A DNA stretch of 64,000 bases from JACCTU01 sp963788055 (GTDB taxonomy: Bacteria; Actinomycetota; Thermoleophilia; Gaiellales; Gaiellaceae): the NCBI GenBank assembly GCA_963788055.1, contig CAWBFA010000001.1, positions 310,001-374,000 of the forward strand, read 5' to 3'. Below, piece after piece: positions 30,097 through 39,408 of this stretch. The notes under the pieces were generated by a model that was not told the origin of the DNA, ran no database searches, and was given only the letters and a program-made list of their open reading frames with translations. Position 1 is the first letter of the stretch, and every line of letters begins with the position of its first letter. The translations under genes were made by a program, and so were the position numbers.

Positions 30097-31118
30097 TCAC
30101 CGACGCCCTCGCGGAGCTGATGGACGGCCGCTCGCTGGACCGGGCGCGTTCGCGCGAGGTCATGGACCACATCATGCGAGGCGAGGCTACTCCTGCGCAG
30201 ATCGGCGGCTTTCTGATCGCGCTCCGCCTGAAGGGTGAGACCGCGGACGAGATCGCAGGGTTCGCGGAGGCGATGCGGGCACACGTCGTGCCGGTACGCC
30301 CCGAGCGTGCCGACCTCGTCGACACGGCCGGCACGGGCGGCGACGGAGCGCACACGCTGAACATCTCGACCGCAGCTGCGCTGGTCGCGGCTGCAGCGGG
30401 AGCCGCGGTCGCGAAGCACGGGAACCGCGCGGTTTCGTCGTCGTCGGGATCCGCGGACGTGCTCGAGGCGCTCGGCTTCGAGCTCGAGCTCGCGCCGGAG
30501 CGGATCGCACGCTCGATCGACGCGCTGGGCTTCGGCTTCATGTTCGCGCCGACGCACCACCCCGCGATGCGCCACGCCGCACCCGTTCGCCGCGAACTCG
30601 CGACGCGGACCGTCTTCAACGTACTCGGCCCGCTGACGAACCCTGCGGGTGCGCGCGCGCAGGTGGTCGGCGTGTACGCGCCAGAGCTCGTGCGCACGAT
30701 CGCCGAGGTGCTCGCGCGCCTCGGCGCGCGACGCGCGTTCGTCGTGCACGGCGCTGCCGGCATCGACGAGCTCTCCCCTGCCGGGCCGAACCTCGTCGGC
30801 GAAGTGGAGGACGGCGACGTGCGGGAGCGGATGATCGACCCGCTCGAGCTCGGCGTCGCGCGCTGTGACCCCGCCGAGCTCGTCGGCGGCGGGCCGGCGG
30901 AGAACGCGGCGCGGATCCGTGCGATCTTCGAGGGAGCGGAGAACGGCGGCGCGAAGAGCGCGATCCTGCTGAACGCCGCAGGCGCGATCGCCGCCGGCGG
31001 ACATGCGGCCGATCTGCGCGAGGGGCTCGGGTACGCACGCGAGGCGCTCGAGTCGGGCGCAGCCGCTGCGAGGCTCGACCAGCTCGTCGCGTTCTCGCGC
31101 GAGGTCGTGGCAGCGTGA
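30093..31118 (+). CDS. trpD: Anthranilate phosphoribosyltransferase
   Basis: 341 residues. The PRPP site DTAGTGGDG (77-85), KHGNRAVSSSSGSADVLEALG (split here by a lysine-histidine turn) and the FAPTHHPAMRHAAPVR segment, where anthranilate binds, are all intact, as is FNVLGPLTNPAG. It transfers phosphoribose from PRPP to anthranilate. Coupled to trpG by ATGA and to trpCF by GTGA. Confidence 0.96.
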
Positions 31119-32269
31119 GGTTTCGCGACGCCATCGCCGCCCCCGGACTTGGGGCAATCGCCGAGATCAAGCGGCGCTCACCGTCCGCCGGCGAGCTCCG
31201 CGGCGACGCCAACCCCGCGCAGCTCGCAGCGCGGTTCGCGTCTGCCGGAGCTGCCGCGCTCTCGGTGCTCGTCGACGACCGCTTCGGCGGTTCCCTCGAC
31301 GACCTCCGTGCCGCACGCGCCGCGACGGAGCTCCCGATTCTCGGCAAGGGCTTCTTCACCGAGGACCGCGACCTCGACGAGCTGCAGGCTGCGGGCGCCG
31401 ACGCAGCGCTCATCCTGCTGCGCGACGTCGACGACGTGCGCGCGCGGGCACTGCTCGCCCATGCGCGAGCGCTCGGACTCGACGCGCTCGTCGAGGCCCA
31501 CAACGCCCGAGAGCTCGAACGCGCGGTGGAGCTCGACGCCGAGATCGTCGGCGTGAACGCGCGCGACCTCGACAGCTTCGCGATCGACCGTCGCGCGCAG
31601 CTCGAGCTCGTTGCGCGCGTCCCCCGCGACCGCGTCGTCGTCGCCGAGAGCGGCGTCCACACCCGCGCCCAGGGCGCGTCGGCGGAGCTCGCGGGCGCGG
31701 ACGCGATCCTCGTGGGCACCGCGCTCATGCGTGCGCTCGACCCCGCCGCGAAGCTCGCCGAGCTGATCTCGCGCCCGCTCGTGAAGGTCTGCGGCCTGAC
31801 CCGGGAAGAGGACGTCGCGGTCGCCGTCGACGCCGGCGCAGACCTCGTCGGCTTCATCCTGGCGCGCGAGACGCCACGACGTGCGCCGGGCGTACTCGAC
31901 GTCCCCGACACCGTTCTCTCCGTCGCGGTCTTCGTCGAAGACGTCGACGAGACACGCGCGGATCTCGTTCAGCTGTACGCGCGAGAGAACGGGCACCGCG
32001 CGAAGGACGCGCTCCTCCTGCGCGATGGGGTCGAGGTCGCACGCGTCGTCGACCTTCCGTGGCAGGCGGAGGATCCCGGCCACCTCGAGCGCGCCGCGTC
32101 GCTCGACGGTCGTTTGATGCTGGCCGGCGGCCTCTCGCCGGACAACGTGGGCGACGCGATCGAGGCGGTGCGGCCGTGGGCCGTCGACGCCAGCTCCTCG
32201 CTCGAGATCGCGCCTGGGATCAAGGACGAAGCGAAGGTCCGCGCGTTCGTCGCGGCGGCTCGATGCTGA
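31115..32269 (+). CDS. trpCF: Bifunctional indole-3-glycerol-phosphate synthase / phosphoribosylanthranilate isomerase
   Basis: 384 residues, a TrpC-TrpF fusion. TrpC occupies ~1-227: AEIKRRSPSAGELR with the catalytic Lys, LVDDRFGGS, PILGKGFF, DAALILLRDV, VGVNARDLDSF, VAESGVHTR and LVGTALMRA. It starts 40 or more residues later than common TrpC, so the N-terminal helices are reduced. TrpF follows at ~228-384: LVKVCGLTREEDV with the catalytic Cys, DLVGFIL, VAVFVED, LAGGLSPDNV and DASSSLE with the catalytic Asp. Fused this way in E. coli too, but rarely in actinobacteria as far as I know; the order here is C then F without a linker. Confidence 0.93.
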   Translation: MRFRDAIAAPGLGAIAEIKRRSPSAGELRGDANPAQLAARFASAGAAALSVLVDDRFGGSLDDLRAARAATELPILGKGFFTEDRDLDELQAAGADAALILLRDVDDVRARALLAHARALGLDALVEAHNARELERAVELDAEIVGVNARDLDSFAIDRRAQLELVARVPRDRVVVAESGVHTRAQGASAELAGADAILVGTALMRALDPAAKLAELISRPLVKVCGLTREEDVAVAVDAGADLVGFILARETPRRAPGVLDVPDTVLSVAVFVEDVDETRADLVQLYARENGHRAKDALLLRDGVEVARVVDLPWQAEDPGHLERAASLDGRLMLAGGLSPDNVGDAIEAVRPWAVDASSSLEIAPGIKDEAKVRAFVAAARC

Positions 32270-33363
32270 CCTACGGCGAGTACGGCGGACGCTACGTGCC
32301 GGAGACGCTCATCCCGGCACTAGACGAGCTCGAGGCGGGGTGGCGCTCCGCGCTCGCCGACGACGACTTCCACGCAGAGCTGCACCACCTGCTCACGACG
32401 TACGCCGGCCGTCCGACGCCGCTGACGCTTGCCGAGCGATTTGCACCCGGCAAGCGCCTCTACCTCAAGCGGGAGGACCTGCTCCACACGGGCGCCCACA
32501 AGCTGAACAACGCGCTCGGCCAGGCGGTGCTCGCGCGGCGGCTGGGCAAGCGGCGCATCGTCGCCGAGACCGGCGCCGGGCAGCACGGCGTCGCCACCGC
32601 GACGGTCTGTGCGCGCTTCGGCTTCGACTGCGTCGTCTACATGGGCGCCGAGGACATTCGCAGGCAGCGCCCGAACGTCGAGCGCATGCACCTGCTCGGC
32701 GCGGACGTGCGCCCGGTCGAGTTCGGGACGAAGACCTTGAAGGAGGCGACGAGCGAGGCGATCCGCGACTGGATCACGAACGTCGAGACGACGCACTACC
32801 TGATCGGCTCGTGCGTCGGGCCCCACCCATACCCGGAGCTGGTCGCGGCGCTGCAGTCGGTGATCGGCCGCGAGGCGCGCGAGCAGGTGCTCGCAGCGGA
32901 GGGGCGGCTACCGGATACGGTCGTCGCCTGCGTCGGTGGCGGATCGAACGCGATCGGGATCTTCTCGGGCTTCGTCGAGGACGACGTGCGGCTGGTCGGC
33001 GTCGAGGCCGCAGGCGCGGCCTCGCTTGGCACGGGCCGGCCGGCCGTGCTGCACGGCGCCCGCTCGTCGGTGCTCGCCGACCGGGACGGTCAGGTGCTCG
33101 ACGCGCACTCGATCTCTGCGGGCCTCGACTACCCCGGCGTCGGCCCCGAGCACGCGCACCTGCGCGACACCGGCCGCGCCGAGTACGTCGGCGCGACCGA
33201 CGATGAAGCGCTCGCCGCCGCGCACCGACTCGCGCGCACCGAGGGCATCCTCCCTGCGCTCGAACCGGCGCACGCGCTCGCGCGCTCGCTCGATCTGGAC
33301 GAGGAGTTCGTCGTGGTCTGCCTCTCGGGCCGCGGCGACAAGGATCTCGCGCAACTCGTATGA
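32263..33363 (+). CDS. trpB: Tryptophan synthase beta chain
   Basis: 366 residues; ATG 32263 overlaps the trpCF stop by seven bases. GGRYVPETLIPALDELE at the start, PLP lysine Lys80 in HTGAHKLNNALGQ, ETGAGQHGVATA (with the catalytic Glu), GSCVGPHPYPE, the phosphate-binding GGGSNAIG and SAGLDYPGVGPEH are all there. It joins indole with serine. Overlaps trpA by four bases, allowing coupled, equimolar synthesis of the two chains. Confidence 0.97.
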   Translation: MLTYGEYGGRYVPETLIPALDELEAGWRSALADDDFHAELHHLLTTYAGRPTPLTLAERFAPGKRLYLKREDLLHTGAHKLNNALGQAVLARRLGKRRIVAETGAGQHGVATATVCARFGFDCVVYMGAEDIRRQRPNVERMHLLGADVRPVEFGTKTLKEATSEAIRDWITNVETTHYLIGSCVGPHPYPELVAALQSVIGREAREQVLAAEGRLPDTVVACVGGGSNAIGIFSGFVEDDVRLVGVEAAGAASLGTGRPAVLHGARSSVLADRDGQVLDAHSISAGLDYPGVGPEHAHLRDTGRAEYVGATDDEALAAAHRLARTEGILPALEPAHALARSLDLDEEFVVVCLSGRGDKDLAQLV

Positions 33364-34067
33364 AGCGGCTCGCGATCTACCTGATGTGCGGACGGGAGAC
33401 GCCGGAGCTCGCAGCGGCGGCCGTCGATGGCGGCGCCGACCTCATCGAGCTCGGGTTCCCGTTCTCGGACCCGCTCGCAGACGGGCCCGTCGTGCGTGCC
33501 GCGGCCGAGCGCGCGCTGGCCGAGGGCATGCGCACCCAGGCGTGCCTCGACTGCCTCGCACGCACGCGTGAACTCGTCGACGTGCCGCTCGTTCCGATGA
33601 CCTACGCGTCGCTGCTCGAGGCATACGGCTGGGAGCGCTTCGACGCCGATGCGCGGGCAGCCGGCGCGGACTCGCTGATCGTGGCCGACCTTCCCGCCGA
33701 CGCACACGAGGAGCTCCGGCGCGTCCAGCTCGTCGCCCCGACCTCGACCGACGAGCGCATCCGCCTCGCCGCGGAGCGCACGGACGGATGGCTCTACCTC
33801 GTGACGGTGGCCGGCACGACCGGCGCCCGCGCCGAGCTCTCCCCCGCTCTCGCGGGGCTCGTCGAGCGCGTCCGGGTGCTCACCGACGTCCCTTTGCACG
33901 CCGGCTTCGGGATCTCGACGCCCGCCCAGGCACGCGCTGCGGCTGAGCTCACCGACGGCGTCGTCGTCGGCTCGGCGGCGTTGCTCGCGGCCGAAGCGGG
34001 CCGGGATGCCCTCCGCCGGTACGTCGCGTCGCTGCGGTCCGCCTTGGACGCTACGGTCGCGGTCTAA
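33360..34067 (+). CDS. trpA: Tryptophan synthase alpha chain
   Basis: 235 residues. Catalytic Glu30 (ADLIELGFPFSDPLADG) and Asp41 are spaced by 11 as in E. coli (Glu49/Asp60), so the N-terminus is about 19 residues shorter. The loop TGARAELSP and the phosphate site GFGISTPAQA and VVVGSA complete the barrel. It cleaves indole-3-glycerol phosphate and passes indole to TrpB. Last gene of the trp operon, although the HAD gene follows immediately in the same direction. Confidence 0.96.
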   Translation: MKRLAIYLMCGRETPELAAAAVDGGADLIELGFPFSDPLADGPVVRAAAERALAEGMRTQACLDCLARTRELVDVPLVPMTYASLLEAYGWERFDADARAAGADSLIVADLPADAHEELRRVQLVAPTSTDERIRLAAERTDGWLYLVTVAGTTGARAELSPALAGLVERVRVLTDVPLHAGFGISTPAQARAAAELTDGVVVGSAALLAAEAGRDALRRYVASLRSALDATVAV

Positions 34068-34069
34068 CG

Positions 34070-34738
34070 CTTCTCCTCTTCGACGTCGACGGCACGCTCT
34101 TCCTCACGCCCGACGGGCTCTACGTCGATGCGCTCGTGGAGAGCGTCGGAGCTGTGTGGGGCCATGAGTTGACCGACGAGAGCTTCGCGCGCGCCGAGCA
34201 CGCTCCTGGGGAGACCGCGATGCAAGGCCTGCGGCATCTCCTCCTGGGCGAAGGGCTCGACCGGCCGTCGATCGACGCCGGAATCGCGCACTGGTGCCGC
34301 GTGTTCTCGGAGAAGTACGTCCCGCTGCTCGAACGCACATCGACTCCTGACTGGCGGGCCGCTCCGTTGGCCGAGGAGACACTCGACGAGCTCGGGCGAA
34401 CGCACGACCTGGCGCTCCTCACGGGCAACCCCGAGCCGGTCGCGCGTGCTCGGATGAGGCGCCTCGAACTGGACCGCTTCTTCCCGCCGGCCACGGGTGC
34501 CTTCGGCTGCGATGCCGAGCAACGGGCCGACCTGATCCACCTCGCCCGGGGCCGCGCCGGAGACCCGCCGCTCGCCGAGATCGTCCTCGTCGGCGACACG
34601 CCGCGGGACGTCGAGGGCGCGCGCGCCGCGGGGATCCGCGCCATCGGGGTCACGACGGGCGAGTACGGCCCCGCGGAGCTCGCAGCCGCGGACGACGTGC
34701 TCGACGCTCTGAGCGAGCTCCCCGGCGCCCTCCGGTAG
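34070..34738 (+). CDS. HAD-superfamily hydrolase
   Basis: About 222 residues in frame from the trpA stop. The HAD motifs are complete: LLLFDVDGTLF (motif I, nucleophile Asp), LALLTGNPE (motif II Thr) and LVGDTPRDVEGARAAG (motif IV). A cap with helical residues sits between I and II, as in the phosphoglycolate-phosphatase-like group. The frame before motif I contains no ATG, GTG or TTG; an ATG at 34136 would remove motif I. So the true start is unclear, perhaps masked by a small error near the trpA stop. Its likely role, phosphate removal from a small molecule, is only family-level. Confidence 0.8.
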   Translation, partial: LLLFDVDGTLFLTPDGLYVDALVESVGAVWGHELTDESFARAEHAPGETAMQGLRHLLLGEGLDRPSIDAGIAHWCRVFSEKYVPLLERTSTPDWRAAPLAEETLDELGRTHDLALLTGNPEPVARARMRRLELDRFFPPATGAFGCDAEQRADLIHLARGRAGDPPLAEIVLVGDTPRDVEGARAAGIRAIGVTTGEYGPAELAAADDVLDALSELPGALR

Positions 34739-34813
34739 GCGCTTCACCCGATTCGGCACCAGGTCGACTTCGCGCGCTTCGACGCGGCGACTCCCCCGTG
34801 GCAGTCTTCCGGG

Positions 34814-35362
34814 ATGGACGCGGACACGGCCACCTTCGAGGCCGACGTGATCGGGCGCTCGAGCGAGCGCCCGATCGTCGTCGACTTCTGGGCCGACTGG
34901 TGCGGGCCTTGCCACCAGCTCACACCGGTCCTGGAGCGTGCGGCGGAAGCTCACGAGGTCGAGCTCGTGAAGGTCGACATCGACGCGAACCCCGACCTCG
35001 CGGAGCGCTACGGGGTCCGGGGCATCCCGGCCGTCAAGGCCTTCAAGAACGGACACGTCGTCGCCGAGTTCGTCGGCGCGAGGCCTGCCGCGGCCGTCGA
35101 GCAGTTCTTCGACGCGCTCGCCGCGCCGAGCGAGGTCGCCGGCCTGCTGGAGCAGCTCGGGCTGGCGGACGTCGCCGACGCGCTCGAGGACGCCGACCAC
35201 GAGCGGGCACTGACCCGCCTCCTGGAAGAGATTGAAGCGGCGCAGGACCCCGAGCGCCGCGAACTGCTTCGCCGGGCAATGGTCGCGCTCTTCGGCGAGC
35301 TCGGGCAGGAGAATCCGCTGGTAGTGGAGTATCGGCGGCGACTGGCGAGAGCGTTGTACTGA
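34814..35362 (+). CDS. Thioredoxin-domain protein with C-terminal helical (YbbN/CnoX-like) extension
   Basis: 182 residues. Thioredoxin fold with the active-site WCGPC at 29-33 in FWADWCGPCHQL and the cis-Pro in GIPAVKAF (~71). After residue ~110 a helical region (LGLADVADALEDADHERALTRLL, shown shortened) matches the tetratricopeptide-like tail of YbbN/CnoX co-chaperones, which bind oxidised or unfolded proteins. Both Cys are kept, so redox activity is possible. It sits just upstream of the AlgH gene, one base apart in effect, so the two are probably co-transcribed. Confidence 0.88.
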   Translation: MDADTATFEADVIGRSSERPIVVDFWADWCGPCHQLTPVLERAAEAHEVELVKVDIDANPDLAERYGVRGIPAVKAFKNGHVVAEFVGARPAAAVEQFFDALAAPSEVAGLLEQLGLADVADALEDADHERALTRLLEEIEAAQDPERRELLRRAMVALFGELGQENPLVVEYRRRLARALY

Positions 35363-35363
35363 C

Positions 35364-35912
35364 GTGAGCTCTCTGAAGGGAAAGCTGCTCGTCGCCGGAG
35401 CCGACCTGTTCGACCCGCACTTCCGACGCGCAGTCGTGCTGGTGACCGAGCACGACGACGACGGAGCCCTCGGGCTCGTGTTGAACCGGCCGGCGGAGAC
35501 GAAGGTCACCGAGGCCGTGCCCGGGCTCGCGCCGCTCGTCCCGACGGATGCGCCCGTCTTCGTCGGCGGGCCGGTCGACCAGCACTCGGTGCTGGTCGTC
35601 GCCGAGTTCGAGGATCCCGACGACTCGGCCTCGACGATCTTCGAGAACGTCGGCTTCGTCCGTGGCGACACCGACATCGACTTCGCCGCGGAGGCGACCC
35701 GCCGCGCGCGCGTCTTCGCCGGCTACGCGGGCTGGAGCGCCGGACAGCTGGACGCCGAGCTCGCGGCCGACGGCTGGATCGTCGTTCCGGCAGAGCGCGA
35801 GGACGTCTTCGGCGACGAAGACGACGAGTTGTGGAGCTCGGTGCTGCGTCGCCAGGGACGATCGGACTTCGCGCTGCTCGCGACGATGCCGGTCGACCCC
35901 TCGCTCAACTGA
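35364..35912 (+). CDS. YqgE/AlgH family protein (UPF0301)
   Basis: 182 residues from GTG 35364. Typical family pattern: LKGKLLVAGADLFDPHFRRAVVLV, the DGALGLVLNRP strand, VFVGGPVDQ and YAGWSAGQLDAELAADGW. AlgH-fold proteins are widespread and lack a settled biochemical role; in pseudomonads the homologue influences alginate regulation. Start lies two bases past the thioredoxin stop. Confidence 0.88.
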   Translation: MSSLKGKLLVAGADLFDPHFRRAVVLVTEHDDDGALGLVLNRPAETKVTEAVPGLAPLVPTDAPVFVGGPVDQHSVLVVAEFEDPDDSASTIFENVGFVRGDTDIDFAAEATRRARVFAGYAGWSAGQLDAELAADGWIVVPAEREDVFGDEDDELWSSVLRRQGRSDFALLATMPVDPSLN

Positions 35913-35925
35913 GTTGGCTGCGCAA

Positions 35926-35954
35926 GTCGCGAATCCGCTTGCGCGGATCGCGAC
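35926..35954 (+). terminator. Hairpin after the AlgH gene
   Basis: GTCGCG-A-ATCCGC stem with GCGGAT-CGCGAC, loop TTGC, one bulged A, 13 bases after the stop. GC-rich and without a T tract. A second self-complementary stretch, GCGGCCGC twice, follows at 35972-35990. Confidence 0.4.
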
Positions 35955-36030
35955 GCGCAAGACCCCTAAAGGCGGCCGCTCCGCGGCCGCTCCGCAGCGA
36001 TCTCACGGCTCGCGGCGCTACAACTCCCCC

Positions 36031-36612
36031 GTGGACCTCGTCGAGGATTCGATCGCGGCCGGGCCACTTCGCCTGAGCGTCCTGCGACCGCGTGACCCCG
36101 ACGCGATGATCGACGAGGCCCGCTTCGACGAGAACGAGTTCATGCCGTACTGGGCGCAGCTCTGGGCGAGCGGGATCGCGCTGGCCGCCGTCGTCGCCGC
36201 ACGGGATCTGCGCGGTCGGCGCGTGCTCGAGCTCGGCTGCGGCCTCGGCCTGCCGAGCATCGCGGCCGCCCTCGGCGGTGCGGACGTTCTCGCGACCGAC
36301 TGGGCGCCGGAGGCTCTCGACGTCACGCGCCGGAACGCCGAGCGAAACGGCGTACGGGTCGAGACGCTCCTCGCGGACTGGTCACGGCCGGCGGAGCTCG
36401 TCGAACGCGCGCCGTTCGACCTGGTGCTCTGCGCCGACGTCCTCTACGAGCCGCGGAACGTGGACGCGCTGCTCGAGCTTCTGCCGCAGCTCTCCACAGA
36501 GGTGCTGCTCGGAGAACCGGGCCGCGCGACGGCGGCCCGGTTCTTCGAGTCGGCCGAGCGAGATTGGCTGCTCGGCCGGGAAGGCGACGTCAGCGTGCTC
36601 CGACGCCGCTAG
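36031..36612 (+). CDS. Class I SAM-dependent methyltransferase (METTL21/NNMT-like)
   Basis: 193 residues from GTG 36031. Motif I VLELGCGLGLPSIAAA (~69-84) binds SAM; ATDWAPEALDVTRRNAERNG supplies the ribose-binding acidic residue; PFDLVLCADVLYEP is the post-motif (xLxADVxY) of the seven-beta-strand protein/small-molecule methyltransferase group that includes METTL21. The substrate is unknown. The N-terminal EDSIAAGPLRLSVLRP and FMPYWAQLW are typical of this group. Confidence 0.85.
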   Translation: MDLVEDSIAAGPLRLSVLRPRDPDAMIDEARFDENEFMPYWAQLWASGIALAAVVAARDLRGRRVLELGCGLGLPSIAAALGGADVLATDWAPEALDVTRRNAERNGVRVETLLADWSRPAELVERAPFDLVLCADVLYEPRNVDALLELLPQLSTEVLLGEPGRATAARFFESAERDWLLGREGDVSVLRRR

Positions 36613-36657
36613 CGCGGGCGTGAACGTTCGGTGTCGGCCTCGTGACGCGGGGCTTAG

Positions 36658-36882
36658 CTAGCCCTCGACGAGCCAGGTCACGAGCTCGACGAGGCCGTAC
36701 AGCGCGGCCGCGATGAGGCTGACGGCGATGAAGATCCCGACGACGATGATCAGAATCGAGGCGGCGGTTTTTCCTTCGCGCGCCGTCTCCTCGAGACGCT
36801 CGACCTCCTGCACGGGATGCGCCGCGAGGCGCTTGGCCTCGTCGACGGCCTCCTGCTTCAGCTCGAACTCGCCGTCCGACAT
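36658..36882 (-). CDS. Small membrane protein of unknown function
   Basis: 74 residues. A charged, coiled-coil-like N-terminus (EFELKQEAVDEAKRLAAHP, EVERLEETAREG) is followed by one long hydrophobic segment, ASILIIVVGIFIAVSLIAAA to about residue 70. No family recognised. It stands between convergent methyltransferase and VOC-type genes, 45 bases from the first. Confidence 0.6.
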   Translation of the reverse strand: MSDGEFELKQEAVDEAKRLAAHPVQEVERLEETAREGKTAASILIIVVGIFIAVSLIAAALYGLVELVTWLVEG

Positions 36883-36923
36883 GGCTTCAGTGTGCGCCTC
36901 GCAGCGCCCGACAGCAAACTCGT

Positions 36924-37271
36924 TCAGTTCTTCACAAGCCCGACGAGGTGTCCCTCGGGATCGGTGAACATGGCAAAGGTCACGACGTTCGGGATCTCCA
37001 TCGGCGCCGTCACGGTCTTGCCGCCGAGGCTCTCGGCCTTGTCGAGTGCCGCCTGCAGGTCGTCGACGCCGACGTAGAAGGTGAGGTGCCCGTCACTGCC
37101 CTCCTGCGCCCCGCTGATCCCGCCGCCGATGCCCGACTCTGCGGCGTCGACCATGCCGTAGTCCATGGGATTGTCGGCGTTCACGGTCCAGCCGAACAGC
37201 TGTCCGTAGAACTGCATGAGCTTCGGGCCGTCCTTGCCGACGACCTCGAAGTGGACGACTTTGTCCGCCAT
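36924..37271 (-). CDS. VOC-superfamily (glyoxalase/bleomycin-resistance-like) protein
   Basis: 115 residues: two beta-alpha-beta-beta-beta units as seen in VVHFEVVGKDGPKLMQFYGQ, GWTVNADNP, DGHLTFYVGVDDLQAAL and TDPEGHLVGLV. Metal-ligand positions (His8, Glu near the C-terminus) are partly kept. Resembles the 27-kDa antigen CFP30B-like or YybA/PhnB-like group. ATG preceded by AAGGAG at a good distance (complement of ctcctttc at 37279-37286). Confidence 0.85.
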   Translation of the reverse strand: MADKVVHFEVVGKDGPKLMQFYGQLFGWTVNADNPMDYGMVDAAESGIGGGISGAQEGSDGHLTFYVGVDDLQAALDKAESLGGKTVTAPMEIPNVVTFAMFTDPEGHLVGLVKN

Positions 37272-37334
37272 TCTCGACTCCTTTCGAAGGGTTCCCTGGT
37301 TCGTGTAGACGAACGACGAGCCCGGTTTTCGACC

Positions 37335-38006
37335 CTACGCGAAGAGCGTCAGGTCGGGCTCGCGTCGGCCCCGCAGCAGGTCGAGGTCGACCTCGCGCGT
37401 GAGGATGCCCCGGGCGTCCGCGAGCGTCGCCGCCTGCGGGCGCACCTTCTGGGCGACGAGGATGCCGCGGCAGCCCGCCATCGCGGGGTCGAGCCGAATC
37501 CGTTCCAGGTAGCGGCTCAGCTGCTCGACCGCGTCCATCGTCGCGATTCGCTTGATCTCCACGGCGACCCACTGGTCGTCGCAGTCGCGGCACATCAAGT
37601 CGACGGGGCCGATGTCCGTGGGCCACTCCCGCCGGACGAGCCGGAGCTCGTCCTCGATCGCGTGCGGCTGCGCCGCGAGCTCGAGCTGGAGATCGCGCTC
37701 GACGCCGTCCTTCTCGAGGCCGGCAGCCTCCCCCATGTCGTGCCGCTGGTCGATCAGGACCTCTGCGAGACGAATCTCGAGCCGATCCTCGGTGCGCCCT
37801 GACCGCTTGCGCACGACGAGGAGGTCGGTGCTCTCCTCGACGACGGTCGGCGGGGTCATCCAGTTGAGCGGCTTGTACCCGCCGGCGTCCGCGTGCACGA
37901 GCACCGACCCGTCGTCCTTCACGATCAACAGGCGCGTCGACTCGGGCAAGTAGGCCGAGAGCCGGCCGGTGTAGGTGACCTCGCAGCGGGCGACGATCAG
38001 GCGCAC
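37335..38006 (-). CDS. nucS: Endonuclease NucS (mismatch-specific, EndoMS)
   Basis: 223 residues from GTG 38006 (VRLIVARCEVTYTGRL is the family N-terminus; the longer open frame to 38090 is unsupported). The N-terminal DNA-binding half has GYKPLNWMTPP; the nuclease half carries the PD-(D/E)XK triad Asp136 (GPVD), Glu150 and Lys152 (VEIK), and the end is DLTLF-like, close to the clamp-binding tail of family members. NucS cuts both strands at mismatches and stands in for MutS/MutL in many actinobacteria and archaea. It diverges from the LtrA gene by 46 bases, a likely shared promoter region. Confidence 0.95.
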   Translation of the reverse strand: MRLIVARCEVTYTGRLSAYLPESTRLLIVKDDGSVLVHADAGGYKPLNWMTPPTVVEESTDLLVVRKRSGRTEDRLEIRLAEVLIDQRHDMGEAAGLEKDGVERDLQLELAAQPHAIEDELRLVRREWPTDIGPVDLMCRDCDDQWVAVEIKRIATMDAVEQLSRYLERIRLDPAMAGCRGILVAQKVRPQAATLADARGILTREVDLDLLRGRREPDLTLFA

Positions 38007-38052
38007 GGGGCAGGACCGTATCGTCCGATTCGGACAGGCGTACGATCCGCCG

Positions 38053-39211
38053 ATGGAAGCGGCGGCTGTCGAGGAGACCGAGCGCCGCACCTCCTACCTC
38101 GAGCTCTTCTTCGACCTCGTCTTCGTCTTCGCGATCACGCAGGTGACGTCGCTGATGCTCGCCGAGCCGACGGCGGCGGGATACGCGAAGTCCGCCCTCG
38201 TGCTCGGGATGGTCTACTGGGCGTGGTCGGGCTACGCGTGGGCGACGAATGCGATCGACCTCAGCTGGCCCCCGCTTCGGCTGGGCTATCTCGCCGCGAT
38301 GGGCGCGAGCTTCGGGATGGCGGTCGCGGTCCCCGACGCGTTCGGCGACCAGGTGCTCTGGTTCGCGGTTCCCTACGTCGTCGTGCGGCTGCTCAACCTC
38401 GCGCTGTACATCGGCGGCCTCCGTGAGGATCCGGTCCAGCAGCGGGCGATCCTGGCCCTCGCTCCGTGGTTCGCGCTCTCCCCCGCCCTCGCCCTCGCCG
38501 GCGCGTTCCTAGGCGGGCGACTGCAGATCGCTTTCTGGTGTGCGGGCCTCGCGATCGACGTACTGGGCACGCTGCGCGCGGGGGAGGGCGCGGGCTTTCG
38601 CGTCTCGCCCGACCACTTTGCGGAGCGCTACGCGCTCTTCATCATCATTGCGCTCGGCGAGTCGATCGTCGCGATCGGGTCGGGCCTCGCCGACCACACG
38701 CGCGACGCCGCGTTCGCCCTCTCGCTGGGGGTTGCCTTCGTCGGCGTCGCCGCGATCTGGTGGGCGTACTTCGACTTCACGGCCGCAGTGCTCACGCGCG
38801 TGCTGCGCAACCAGCCGCCGGAACGTCGCGGGCCACTCGCGCGCGACGTCTTCACGCTCGGCCACTACCCCACGGTGCTCGGGATCATCTTCTTCGCGGT
38901 CGCCGCGAAGAAGACGGTCGCGGAGCCCGGCGAACCGCTCACCGGCGCCGGCCGCTTCGCGCTCGCGGCGGGCATCGGGCTTCTTCCTGATCGGCTTCGC
39001 GCTCGCGCGCTACCGCATCATCCGGCGCGTCTCCTGGGAGCGGGTTGGCGCCGCGACCGCGGCGATCGTCGCGGTCGCGGCGCTTCCCGATGCTCCGAGC
39101 CTCGGTCTGATGGCGATCGTCGTCGGCTGTCTCGTCACCGGCCTCGTCGTCGAAGCGATCCGCATCCGCGACTTCCGCGCCGAGGTCCGCTCAGGGCCGA
39201 CGCAGCACTAG
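38053..39211 (+). CDS. Low-temperature-requirement protein A (LtrA) family membrane protein (one frameshift near 38983)
   Basis: Starts ATG 38053: ERRTSYLELFFDLVFVFAI is the diagnostic LtrA N-terminus. Ten or more hydrophobic helices follow; ALGESIVAIGSG and YFDFTAAVL are characteristic inner motifs. At about 38983 the frame gains one base (ALAAGIG then FFLIGFALARYRI in the next frame) and runs to 39211. Restored length is about 385 residues, normal for the family. Function unknown; LtrA in Listeria is needed at low temperature. Likely intact in the organism. Confidence 0.85.
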
Positions 39212-39408
39212 GCAGGACGCGACCCGCATTGCCGCCGCCCGCAGACCGAAGGTAATCTCGCGCGCAGTGAGACGAGCAAGAAGCGGCGTATCTCGCCGCG
39301 CGCTCCCGACGGCCGTGCGTTACCGCGTCGAGGCGCAGCGGCTTCAGCTGTTGAGCGCCGACGGAACACTTGTCGTTTCGTACACGCGCGTACCTGGGCC
39401 GTAGGGTC

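Noticed and set aside
39370..39408. TTG start for the Vps62-like gene
   Set aside because: Possible, but GTG 39409 is better placed before the signal peptide and follows a GTAGGG.
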